Assembly (NCBI GenBank): GCA_020866945.1
Contig: JAJBVW010000086.1
Span: 1 to 11,103, forward strand
DNA length: 11,103 nucleotides
Source: Oscillospiraceae bacterium
Lineage (GTDB): Bacteria > Bacillota > Clostridia > Oscillospirales > Oscillospiraceae
Reading direction: 5' to 3'
The notes under the pieces were generated by a model. That model did not search any database. It was given only the letters and a program-made list of their open reading frames with translations, and was not told the origin of the DNA. This document shows positions 1-6,738 of this stretch, one piece after another (position 1 is the first letter of the stretch; every line of letters begins with the position of its first letter). A program made the translations under genes and the position numbers.

Positions 1-85
1 GGGTGGTATACAGCTCCTCCGCCGCAGCGGTGAAGCTGAGCGTTCGCGCCGCCGCGAGAAAATATTGCAGCTGTGCCGTGGTCAT
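1..85 (-). CDS. LysR-family transcriptional regulator, N-terminal fragment
   Basis: Only the first 28 codons are inside the window; the gene continues past the left edge. Read on the minus strand from the ATG at 85, the protein begins MTTAQLQYFLAAARTLSFTA and then AAEELYTT. This is the classic start of the winged helix-turn-helix domain of LysR-type regulators (first helix, then the S-F-T-x-A-A-x-x-L pattern). The start is supported by AAAGGAGG at 92-99, six bases upstream. The gene diverges from the flavin oxidoreductase at 274. In this family such a layout usually means that the regulator controls the divergent gene in response to a small co-inducer, and often represses itself. The effector domain is out of view, so the ligand cannot be guessed. 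Confidence 0.8.
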   Translation of the reverse strand, partial: MTTAQLQYFLAAARTLSFTAAAEELYTT

Positions 86-127
86 GGCGCGCCTCCTTTG
101 CTTGATTCACTCGATATTATTATGTTT

Positions 128-156
128 ATCTTATCATTTTCCACCTGGCGGCGCAA
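128..156 (-). promoter_or_regulatory. candidate promoter of the LysR-type regulator
   Basis: On the minus strand TTGCGC (151-156) is followed after 17 bases by TAAGAT (128-133), which is directly preceded by TGA and so resembles an extended -10 element. The expected start of transcription lies about 35 bases before the AUG at 85. The -35 match is weak, so this is a candidate only. Confidence 0.3.
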
Positions 157-171
157 GCATTCCCCTTGATT

Positions 172-191
172 TTTGCATGAGTGCCTGCAAA
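172..191. promoter_or_regulatory. inverted repeat, candidate LysR-type operator
   Basis: TTTGCA (172-177) and TGCAAA (186-191) are perfect 6-base inverted arms separated by 8 bases, in the gap between the divergent LysR-type gene and the oxidoreductase. LysR-family regulators bind interrupted dyads in such gaps. The repeat also fills the spacer between a possible -35 (TTGATT, 166-171) and a possible -10 (AATAAT, 190-195) on the plus strand, so binding could block that promoter. Binding by the neighbouring regulator is inference. Confidence 0.4.
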
Positions 192-201
192 TAATTTTCT
201 G

Positions 202-216
202 TTCATTTCTCGTGAA
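202..216. promoter_or_regulatory. T-N11-A dyad, candidate LysR-type binding site
   Basis: The 15-base element has TTCA (202-205) and TGAA (213-216) arms around 7 bases, which fits the T-N11-A dyad described for LysR-type regulators (T203 and A215). Its centre is about 28 bases from that of the 172-191 repeat, and it sits immediately upstream of a possible -10 (TACAAT, 223-228). This recalls the paired recognition and activation sites of LysR-controlled promoters. No binding evidence can be obtained from sequence alone. Confidence 0.4.
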
Positions 217-273
217 TTGTTTTACAATAAACCTGTCAAAATATCTGCATTGTTTTTCAGGAGGTCAATAAAA

Positions 274-2286
274 ATGTCCATGAAATATTCCCATCTGCTT
301 GCCCCGGTGAAGGTGGGCGGGCTGACGTTCAAAAACCGGCTTATTTCCGGCAACGCGCTGCCTCACTTTTTGCAGGGGTCTGAGGATTTCCCAGCGGAGC
401 CGGTCATCAACCATGTCGTGAACGTGGCGAGAAACGGCGCGGCCGTCGTCACCTTCGCGGACTACACCAACATGGCCCAGCGAGAAAGCCCCAACGAGGA
501 CGGCAAGCGCTTCCCCATGTTCCACCTGGACAGCGACCCCAGCGTGGAGAACTACATCTGCCAGCTGGCCGACCAGGTGCATTATTATAACTCCTACATC
601 TCCCTCGCGCTGATGCCGTTTTATTACACCCCCGACCCCAGCTATGACGTAAACGACGAGCCGGCGGTGGACACCTCCAACTTCTTCATGGCGAAGTTCG
701 GCGAACATAAGTATGATAACTACGGCATGGCCGCCATGGTGCGCCACGGCGCGCCTGCCAAGCAGCTTAGCGCGGAGCAAATTCATGGCATTATCGAGAC
801 CCAGGCCCAGCGCGCCAAGCGCTACAAGGATTTGGGCTTCGCCATGGTGACGCTTCATTTCGCCTATCGCGCCACGCTGTTCGCGCAGTTCCTCTCCCCC
901 AAGACCAACCGCCGGACGGACGAATACGGCGGCTGCCTCGAAAACCGCGCGCGGTTCCTGCTGGAGCTTTGCGCCCGTATCAAGGAACTTTGCGGCAAGG
1001 ACTTCCCCATCGAGGTGCAGCTGACCGGCAGCGAGCCGGACGGCACCACGATTGAGGACACCATCGCCCTCGCGAAGCTGGCGGAGGGCCTCGTGGACAT
1101 CTTCCAGTTCCGGGCCGCCACTGCGAATCTGAACCACCCCACGGGCTATAACTCCAAGGCGCACATCTATCCCGCGCTGGCGGACTGCGCGGCGGTGAAG
1201 GCCAGCGGGACAAGCATCCTGTGCGCGCCCATCGGCGGCTTCCAGAACCTCGACGACATGGAGGCCATCCTGGCCGAGGGCAAGGCCGACCTTATCGCCG
1301 GAGCCAGAATGTTCATCTCCGACTTTGATTTCTATGACAAGCTGAAGGCGGGCCAGGGCCAGGACGTGACCCCCTGCATCCGCTGCAACAAGTGCCATGT
1401 GCCGAGCCTCAAGGGCAACTGGCTGAGCTATTGCTCCGTGAACCCGGAAATGGGCATCAACCACCGCATCCAGAAGCTGACGAAGCCCGCCTCCGGCAAG
1501 CGCAAAGTGGCCGTTGTTGGCGGCGGCCCCGCCGGTATGCGCGCGGCGCTGATGGCCGAGGAGCGGGGCTACGACGTAACCCTGTTCGAGCAGTCCGACC
1601 GGCTGGGCGGGCAGCTGAATCTCATGGACGCCCCCACCTTCAAGTGGCCGCTGGTGAATTACCGCGAGTGGCTCAAGGAGGAACTTGCCGCCTCCAGTGT
1701 GGAGGTTAAGATGAACACCAAGGCGGACAAGGCCGCTCTGGAGGCCGGCGGCTATGACGCGGTCATTCTAGCCCTGGGTGCGGAACCGAAGACCCCGCCC
1801 ATCCCCGGCGCGGAGACGGCCTGGAACATCTTCACCGTGTTCGGCAATGAGGCAAAGCTGGGCAAGCGCTGCGTCGTGGTCGGCGGCTCCGAATCCGGCA
1901 CGGAGGCGGGCCTGTACCTCGCCGAAAACGGCCATCAGGTGACGATTCTCACCCGCGCGGATACGCTCGCGGAGGACGCGACGCCCATCCATTACCGCGA
2001 GACCATCGACGAGTACTATCAGACCATGGACAACATCTCCTATGTGACCGGCGCGACCACGGAGGAGATTGGCGACGGCTATGTTTCCTACCGCACGGCG
2101 GACGGAACGGTGCACAAGCTGGAATGCGACAGCGTGGTCGCCCTGGGCGGTATGGCATCCCGCCGGGATGAGGCCATGGCCATGTACGGCGTGACGGCGG
2201 ACACCTTCATGATAGGCGACTGCCAGCGCGTCGGAAACCTCCACACCTGCAACCGCGGCGCATATTCCGTGGTGCATAATCTGTAA
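274..2286 (+). CDS. NADH:flavin oxidoreductase / 2,4-dienoyl-CoA reductase-type enzyme (FMN, 4Fe-4S, FAD)
   Basis: The 670-residue protein has the full layout of the FadH/BaiCD/trimethylamine dehydrogenase class. An old-yellow-enzyme TIM barrel that would hold FMN covers roughly residues 1-350. Four cysteines for a 4Fe-4S cluster follow (C368, C371, C374, C387). An FAD-binding Rossmann fold comes next (VVGGGPAG, 414-421), with a second dinucleotide fold for NAD(P)H (VVVGGSESGTE, about 534-544). In this class electrons pass from NAD(P)H through FAD and the cluster to FMN, which reduces an activated double bond. The substrate (enoyl-CoA, bile acid, steroid or other enone) cannot be told. The cytoplasmic start at 274 is chosen because CAGGAGG (259-265) lies eight bases upstream; the open frame extends to 181 without a comparable site. 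The divergent LysR-type gene and the two dyads suggest substrate-dependent control. No frameshift is visible. Confidence 0.88.
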   Translation: MSMKYSHLLAPVKVGGLTFKNRLISGNALPHFLQGSEDFPAEPVINHVVNVARNGAAVVTFADYTNMAQRESPNEDGKRFPMFHLDSDPSVENYICQLADQVHYYNSYISLALMPFYYTPDPSYDVNDEPAVDTSNFFMAKFGEHKYDNYGMAAMVRHGAPAKQLSAEQIHGIIETQAQRAKRYKDLGFAMVTLHFAYRATLFAQFLSPKTNRRTDEYGGCLENRARFLLELCARIKELCGKDFPIEVQLTGSEPDGTTIEDTIALAKLAEGLVDIFQFRAATANLNHPTGYNSKAHIYPALADCAAVKASGTSILCAPIGGFQNLDDMEAILAEGKADLIAGARMFISDFDFYDKLKAGQGQDVTPCIRCNKCHVPSLKGNWLSYCSVNPEMGINHRIQKLTKPASGKRKVAVVGGGPAGMRAALMAEERGYDVTLFEQSDRLGGQLNLMDAPTFKWPLVNYREWLKEELAASSVEVKMNTKADKAALEAGGYDAVILALGAEPKTPPIPGAETAWNIFTVFGNEAKLGKRCVVVGGSESGTEAGLYLAENGHQVTILTRADTLAEDATPIHYRETIDEYYQTMDNISYVTGATTEEIGDGYVSYRTADGTVHKLECDSVVALGGMASRRDEAMAMYGVTADTFMIGDCQRVGNLHTCNRGAYSVVHNL

Positions 2287-2300
2287 AACTGTAACAGTAT

Positions 2301-2341
2301 AAAAAAACCGGGCAGCGCATCCGTTAGGGGATGGGCTGCCC
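2301..2341 (-). terminator. rho-independent terminator between convergent units
   Basis: A 13-base stem with one mismatch (2310-2322 with 2329-2341) and a 6-base loop is flanked by seven A at 2301-2307. On the minus strand the hairpin is therefore followed by a run of seven T shortly after the DUF1002 gene stop at 2359, a standard intrinsic terminator. The oxidoreductase stops at 2286 on the opposite strand, so the hairpin may also serve that gene, although the plus-strand side has only a poor T run. Confidence 0.8.
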
Positions 2342-2358
2342 TTGGTTATGGGTGCTTA

Positions 2359-3441
2359 TTAAGCGGCGGGGTCGATGGCTGTTTCATCCGTCCCGGTTGT
2401 GTCCTCGGTGACGGTGTCCTGGGTTTCGGTCTCCGTTACGGATTCCGTCTCGGCCTCGGCTTCTGTTGTAGTGTCGGACTCCGCGCCGGCTTCGGTTTCA
2501 GCCTCGGCTTCTGTTTCCGTCACGGCTTCTGTTTCGGTTTCGGTTTCCTCCTCATCGTCGCCGCCGCCGAAGATGCTGGTGAAGGCGTCGATGATTTTTT
2601 GGAAGAACTGGATAATCTTCTGCCCGAAGGTCAGGGCCTCCTGGGCGTATTCCTCAGCGGTGGCCAGAGTCTCCTGGAGCGCCTGCACCTTTTCCTGGAG
2701 CTGGGAGACGTCCAGCTGCTCCAGGCTGCGGACAAGCTCGATAATCTTGTCGAGCAAATCCTGGTCGAGGGTGTAGCCGTAGTCGTCGGCGATGGTCTCG
2801 ATCTCCTCCTGCAGCTCCTCGTCCGTCATGTCCTCGGTCTCATCGACAATCATTTTCACGTCGTTCACGATGGCGACGGCGGCCTCCTCATCCTCCAGCT
2901 CGTCGGCAAGCTCCGCGGTCACGACCAGCTCATCGGCGGCGGCGGATTTGGCTTCCTCCTCCAGCTCCTCGCCGGTGATGTCCTCATAGGCCTTATAGAT
3001 GCCGGTCAGGGCGGCGGTGCCGGAAACGGCGTAGGGAGCGCCCACCATGACCTCCGCGTCATAAATGCCGGCAGTAGTCATGGCGGAGCGGTACATATCC
3101 TCCGTGCACCAGTTGATGTTCGTGGTGGTGACGGTGAGGCCCGCGTCCTCCTCGAGAATCTTGATATACACGCAGGAGATGCTCTGCGTGCCGATAACGC
3201 TGTCGGAGACGATGCCCTCCAGATAGGCGCGCTCCTCCGCGTTCGTGACGGTCAGCTCCGTGACAGAGCCGCGCAGCAGCCCGAACTGGGCGTATACGGT
3301 GAGGATCTGGTCTTCCGTCAGGTTTGCCCCGATGACCACGCGCTCCTCCCCCGCGTCGATGGCCAGGGCGGGGACGGCCAGGGCCGTCATCATGCACAGC
3401 GCCAGCACCAGGCTTATCAGCTTTTGAAAACGCCTCATCAT
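2359..3441 (-). CDS. secreted DUF1002-type protein with Glu/Thr-rich C-terminal tail
   Basis: The 360-residue product begins with a clear signal peptide: charged MMRRFQK, a hydrophobic core, and VPALA before IDA, with predicted cleavage after residue 27. The mature start (GEERVVIGANLTEDQ, then a Y-x-x-F-G-L pattern) matches the DUF1002 family typified by Bacillus subtilis YpuA, whose function is unknown. Residues about 225-290 are heptad-like helices, probably coiled coil. From about residue 292 the last 69 residues are almost only E, T, A, D and S in E-T-E-T style repeats, an acidic extension not expected for the core family. The start at 3441 is set by AAAGGAGTG (3447-3455); an earlier in-frame ATG at 3459 lies inside the phosphohexomutase gene and has no such site. 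Only four bases separate that gene's stop from this start, so the two are co-translated. The family call rests on recall of the N-terminal pattern. Confidence 0.7.
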   Translation of the reverse strand: MMRRFQKLISLVLALCMMTALAVPALAIDAGEERVVIGANLTEDQILTVYAQFGLLRGSVTELTVTNAEERAYLEGIVSDSVIGTQSISCVYIKILEEDAGLTVTTTNINWCTEDMYRSAMTTAGIYDAEVMVGAPYAVSGTAALTGIYKAYEDITGEELEEEAKSAAADELVVTAELADELEDEEAAVAIVNDVKMIVDETEDMTDEELQEEIETIADDYGYTLDQDLLDKIIELVRSLEQLDVSQLQEKVQALQETLATAEEYAQEALTFGQKIIQFFQKIIDAFTSIFGGGDDEEETETETEAVTETEAEAETEAGAESDTTTEAEAETESVTETETQDTVTEDTTGTDETAIDPAA

Positions 3442-3445
3442 GGCG

Positions 3446-5179
3446 TCACTCCTTTCCAAGCGTCCCGGCCCAGGCGGCCAGAGCCTCCGCCTTCCGGCGG
3501 CAGGCGTCCCGCTCCTTGTCGCGGGCCAGGATGTAGACCTTTATCTTCGGCTCCGTCCCGGAGGGGCGGATGATGAAGTTTACGTCGTTTGCAAGCTCAA
3601 AATACAGCACGTTCGACCCGGAAAGCTCCGTCCGGCCGACAGGGCCGAGCGCCGGAACGGTGATGATGCCGTCCTTGTAGTCCCGCAGGCGGACGATGCG
3701 CTGCCCGCCCAGCTCTGTGGGAGTATGCTCCCGCATGGCGGTCATCAGGGCGGCCATGCGCTCCGGCCCGTCCACGCCGGCCATATAGATGTTTACCGTG
3801 CATTCCTCGAAATAGCCGTATTTTTCATAGAGCGCGTCCAGCGCGTCCAGCAGGGTCATGCCCATGCCGTCGTAGTGGGCGGCCATCTCCGCAATCATCA
3901 TGCTCGCGGTGACGGCGTCCTTGTCGCGGACATAGTCGCCAAGCATATAGCCGTAGCTCTCCTCAAAGGCGAGTATATACTCATAGCTGCCCTCGGCCTT
4001 ATATTGGGCAAGCTTTTCCGCCATGAACTTAAAGCCGGTGAAGGTCTCCTCAAAGTGGACGCCGTTGGCCTCGCAGATGGTGCGGGTCATGGAGGTGGAA
4101 ACTATCGTGGAGAGGATGGCGGCGTTTTTCGGCAGCGTTCCGGCGGCGCGGCGGGCCGTGATGATATAGTCTGCCAGCAACGCGCCCATCTGGTTTCCTG
4201 TGATGGTGTGATATTCCCCATCCTTGCCCCGGGCCATCACGCCCACGCGGTCAGAGTCCGGGTCGGTGCCGATGATAAGGGCGCTGTTCACCTTCTTCGC
4301 GAGGGCGACAGCGAGGTAGAACCCCTCGGGATTTTCCGGGTTGGGGCTTTCCACGGTGGGGAAGTTCCCGTCGAGCACCATCTGCTCCGGGACGGGGTGG
4401 ATGTGCCGGATGCCAAGGCGCTTGAGCGCCTCCGGCACGAGCGCGTGGCCCGCGCCGTGGAAGGGGGTATAGACAATCTGGAGCCGGTCGGCCGCCTGGC
4501 GGACGCAGTCCCTGTCAATCGCCTGGGTCAGGACGTTCTGCAAAAACAGCTCGTCCGTCTCCGCGCCTATGTATTCGATAAGGCCGTCCTTTATGGCCTC
4601 CTGGAAGGGCATGGTGGAAACATCCGAGAAGATGTCCAGCTCCGCCATCCTGTCCGCAACCGCCGCCGCGTGCTGGGGCGGGAGCTGCGCGCCGTCAGAC
4701 CAGTAGACCTTATAGCCGTTATATTCCTTGGGGTTGTGACTTGCGGTGATGTTGATGCCCGCCGTGGCTCCATAGTGGATGACGGCGAAGGACAGCTCCG
4801 GCGTGGGGCGCAGCGCGTCAAACAGGCGCACATGAACGCCGTTCGCCGCGCAGACGCAGGCCGCCTCTATCGCAAATTCCTGGCTGTGGTTCCGGCAGTC
4901 ATAGCAGATGACAACGCCCTTCCGCCGCGCCTTTTCGCCCTCCTTCACCACCAGGGCGGCGAAGGCCTGGGTCGCCCAGCGGATAACATGGACGTTCATC
5001 CGGGCAAGCCCGGCCCCCATGACGCCACGCAGACCGGCGGTGCCAAATTCCAGCGGGGCACGGAAGCGGCTTTTTATCTCGTCGTCATTGCCGCGGATAG
5101 CGTCCAGCTCCTGCCATTCCTCATCCGAGAGGGCAGGGCTGTCCAGCCACCGCTCATATTCACGCCTGTATTTCGTCAT
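3446..5179 (-). CDS. phosphoglucomutase / phosphomannomutase (alpha-D-phosphohexomutase)
   Basis: This 577-residue cytoplasmic enzyme should interconvert hexose 1- and 6-phosphates, feeding nucleotide-sugar, glycolipid and envelope polymer synthesis. All four active-site elements are present. The phosphoserine loop is TASHNP (145-150, catalytic S147). The metal loop is DPDSDR (306-311). The sugar-binding motif is EESYGY (406-411). The phosphate-binding loop is RPSGTEPK (538-545). The length and the EESYGYMLGDYVRDKDAV stretch fit the PgcA-like Firmicute branch. Substrate choice (glucose, mannose or both) cannot be fixed from motifs. The start codon shares ATGA with the stop of the DUF2007-like gene upstream, with CAGGAG about nine bases before it. 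It is followed at four bases by the DUF1002 gene. The three genes form one translationally coupled unit. Confidence 0.93.
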   Translation of the reverse strand: MTKYRREYERWLDSPALSDEEWQELDAIRGNDDEIKSRFRAPLEFGTAGLRGVMGAGLARMNVHVIRWATQAFAALVVKEGEKARRKGVVICYDCRNHSQEFAIEAACVCAANGVHVRLFDALRPTPELSFAVIHYGATAGINITASHNPKEYNGYKVYWSDGAQLPPQHAAAVADRMAELDIFSDVSTMPFQEAIKDGLIEYIGAETDELFLQNVLTQAIDRDCVRQAADRLQIVYTPFHGAGHALVPEALKRLGIRHIHPVPEQMVLDGNFPTVESPNPENPEGFYLAVALAKKVNSALIIGTDPDSDRVGVMARGKDGEYHTITGNQMGALLADYIITARRAAGTLPKNAAILSTIVSTSMTRTICEANGVHFEETFTGFKFMAEKLAQYKAEGSYEYILAFEESYGYMLGDYVRDKDAVTASMMIAEMAAHYDGMGMTLLDALDALYEKYGYFEECTVNIYMAGVDGPERMAALMTAMREHTPTELGGQRIVRLRDYKDGIITVPALGPVGRTELSGSNVLYFELANDVNFIIRPSGTEPKIKVYILARDKERDACRRKAEALAAWAGTLGKE

Positions 5180-5457
5180 CGTATAAGCTCCTGGGCCTGG
5201 GCAAGGCTGCTTTTCGGCACATAGATGTCAATGCCGCTGCCGCTCATGCCCACAATAAGCTCGCCAAAGGCCCCATCCCCCGGCAAATGCCGAAAGCTGG
5301 GTATGCCAAAGGCCTCCAGCATGGACTGCACCATCTGCGCCTCCAAATCGAGAGAGGTGCAAGTGGTCAAAAAGGCCGGTTCCTCCGGCTGTCCCTGGCT
5401 GTCCTTCGGCCAGGATTCATAGAGCTTGCCATATTCATGGCGTCCCCAGGCGCGCAT
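5176..5457 (-). CDS. small DUF2007-like protein (putative signal-transducing protein)
   Basis: The 93-residue soluble protein has no signal peptide or membrane segment. From about residue 28 it shows the DUF2007 outline: a strand (FLTTCTSLDLEAQ), a helix (MVQSMLEAFGIPSF), a Gly-rich turn, then IDIYVPKSSLAQAQELI. In that family the domain is a ferredoxin-like fold found alone or fused to other domains, with no proven function. The start at 5457 has AAAGGGG about seven bases upstream; a nearby ATG at 5464 is out of frame. The gene ends in an ATGA overlap with the phosphohexomutase gene, so it leads that operon. An acidic, Pro-rich N-terminal segment of about 25 residues precedes the domain. The assignment comes from pattern recall and is moderate. 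Confidence 0.65.
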   Translation of the reverse strand: MRAWGRHEYGKLYESWPKDSQGQPEEPAFLTTCTSLDLEAQMVQSMLEAFGIPSFRHLPGDGAFGELIVGMSGSGIDIYVPKSSLAQAQELIR

Positions 5458-5485
5458 ATATCATACCCCTTTATGATGAAAAATC

Positions 5486-5515
5486 AAGATAATTTTTGAA
5501 AAATTACAATTACAA
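5486..5515 (-). promoter_or_regulatory. AT-rich gap with a weak promoter candidate for the DUF2007-phosphohexomutase unit
   Basis: The 87 bases between rlmH and the DUF2007-like gene are very AT-rich against GC-rich surroundings. On the minus strand TTGTAA (5510-5515) is followed after 18 bases by TATCTT (5486-5491). Both match consensus only partly. There is no GC-rich hairpin, so transcription from rlmH may also run through. Confidence 0.25.
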
Positions 5516-5544
5516 ACCCATTAAATTTCCTTTAACTCGCCGCG

Positions 5545-5970
5545 CTATTTATGGTACTTTGCCCCGGCGGTGATGGACATGGCCCTGTATAGCTGCTCGA
5601 GGAGCATGACCCGGGCCAGATGGTGCGGGAAGGTCATGTCCGACATGGAGAGCTTCCAGTCCGCGCGGGCCTTCGCCGCGGGGGGCAGCCCCTCCGACCC
5701 GCCTATCAGAAGGCAGATACGGCTGCGGCCCTGATTTGCGAGCGTTTCCAGCCGCGCCGCAAGGCCGGGGCTGTCGGTCTTTTCCCCCTCGATGCAGAGG
5801 GCGATAACATAGGCCCCCTTGGGTATTTTTCCCACAATGTCCCCGTCCTCCGGCAGCTCGGTAATTTCCAGGCGGCAGTAGGCGGTCAGGCGCTTTTGAT
5901 ATTCCCGGCAGGCGTCGATGTAGTACGGCTCCTTCAGCCGCCCCATGCAGAGGACAGTCAGATGCAGCAT
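5545..5970 (-). CDS. rlmH: 23S rRNA (pseudouridine-1915-N3)-methyltransferase RlmH
   Basis: RlmH is a SPOUT-fold enzyme that methylates pseudouridine 1915 in helix 69 of 23S rRNA using S-adenosylmethionine, acting on assembled 70S ribosomes. The family marks are present in order: an N-terminal GRLKEPYY, YVIALCIEGEKTDSP (54-68), the cofactor loop LLIGGSEGL (87-95), MTFPHHLARVMLLEQLYRA (112-130), and the terminal GAKYHK (136-141). At 141 residues it is shorter than the usual 155-160. The gap falls between ELPE (38-41) and the IPKGAYVIAL strand, where relatives carry about 15-18 more residues. The catalytic C-terminal half looks complete. The ATG at 5970 lies inside the end of the walJ-like gene (13-base overlap), so it depends on translation of that gene. 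The walJ-rlmH neighbourhood is also known in Bacillus. Confidence 0.92.
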   Translation of the reverse strand: MLHLTVLCMGRLKEPYYIDACREYQKRLTAYCRLEITELPEDGDIVGKIPKGAYVIALCIEGEKTDSPGLAARLETLANQGRSRICLLIGGSEGLPPAAKARADWKLSMSDMTFPHHLARVMLLEQLYRAMSITAGAKYHK

Positions 5971-6734
5971 GGCGTGCCGTCCACCTCCAGACGCCCCAGC
6001 TCCGGGGCAACAAACAGCTGCGCGGCGGTGTTCTCCAGGCCGCGGCTGACGGTTTTTTTCGCGAGGGCAGGCAGATTATTCTGCCGGGAGAGATGGCCCA
6101 GCACGATGCGCTCCGCGCCGCGATGGGCCAGCACGGAGGCGAGCCAGGTGCATTCGGCGTTCGAGAGATGTCCCCGGTCGGAGAGGATGCGGCGCTTCAG
6201 GTACGCGGGATACGGCCCGCAGCGGAGCATGGCCTCGTCATGGTTTGCCTCTATCAAAACGGTCTGCGCGCCGGAGAGGTAGTCAAGCATTACGTCCGTC
6301 ACACAGCCGGTATCTGTCGCAAGGGCGGCGGTCTGCCCGTCGGCCTCCAGGCGATAGCCCGCGCTTGGCGCGTCGTGCGGGGTGGGGAAGGCGGTCACGG
6401 TCAGGCCGTCCAGGTCGATGGGGTATTCCAGCGGAATGTCCCGCACATATGCGCTTGCCCCCGGAATAGACCGGCGCAGCGATTCCGCGACCGTCCCGGG
6501 GGCAAAGACCGGCACGGGAAACTGCTTTAAAAGGACAGCCAGTCCCGCAATATGGTCAGAATGTTCATGTGTGATGAAAATGCCGTCCAGTCCGTCCGGC
6601 GTCAGGCCCTCGCCCGCGAGGGCGGTCTTGATGCGCCGGGCGGAAATACCCGCGTCCAGCAGAACGCGCCGCCCCCCGCCCTGGAAAAGCGAGCAGTTCC
6701 CCGATGACCCGCTGGCAAATACTGTCAGCTGCAT
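5958..6734 (-). CDS. walJ: WalJ/YycJ-like metallo-beta-lactamase-fold hydrolase
   Basis: The 258-residue product is a cytoplasmic MBL-fold metal hydrolase of the YycJ/WalJ group. This group is associated in Bacilli with the WalRK cell-wall regulon and linked to coordination of division and replication; its substrate is not firmly known, and an exonuclease role has been proposed. Visible features are FASGSSGNCSLF (6-17), the metal motif THEHSDH (55-61), H120, D141 in ATDTG, and GHL (188-190) and GHLS (213-216) near the second metal site. The open frame reaches upstream to 6845, but those extra 37 residues overlap murA in another frame and are Ser/Arg-rich, so MQLTVF at 6734 is the start. There is no clear Shine-Dalgarno site. 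Only CTCC separates the murA stop from this ATG, so reinitiation after murA is likely. It overlaps rlmH by 13 bases. Confidence 0.87.
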   Translation of the reverse strand: MQLTVFASGSSGNCSLFQGGGRRVLLDAGISARRIKTALAGEGLTPDGLDGIFITHEHSDHIAGLAVLLKQFPVPVFAPGTVAESLRRSIPGASAYVRDIPLEYPIDLDGLTVTAFPTPHDAPSAGYRLEADGQTAALATDTGCVTDVMLDYLSGAQTVLIEANHDEAMLRCGPYPAYLKRRILSDRGHLSNAECTWLASVLAHRGAERIVLGHLSRQNNLPALAKKTVSRGLENTAAQLFVAPELGRLEVDGTPCCI

Positions 6735-6738
6735 GGAG

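Noticed and set aside
265..1464. 399-codon minus-strand open frame across the oxidoreductase
   Set aside because: Composition is that of an antisense shadow, and it overlaps well-supported domains on the plus strand.
2385..2562. Short repeated units that might suggest a CRISPR array or tandem repeat element
   Set aside because: They are degenerate Glu/Thr/Ala codons of the DUF1002 protein tail; there are no regular spacers or conserved repeats.
3440..5224. 594-codon plus-strand open frame across the phosphohexomutase gene
   Set aside because: It is antisense to a gene with complete active-site motifs and its translation is Gly/Arg/His-rich without any recognisable domain. Long shadow frames are expected at this GC content.
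5491..5505. AT-only inverted repeat (AATTTTT-G-AAAAATT) considered as an rlmH terminator
   Set aside because: A stem without GC pairs and no adjoining T run beyond itself would be too weak to terminate.
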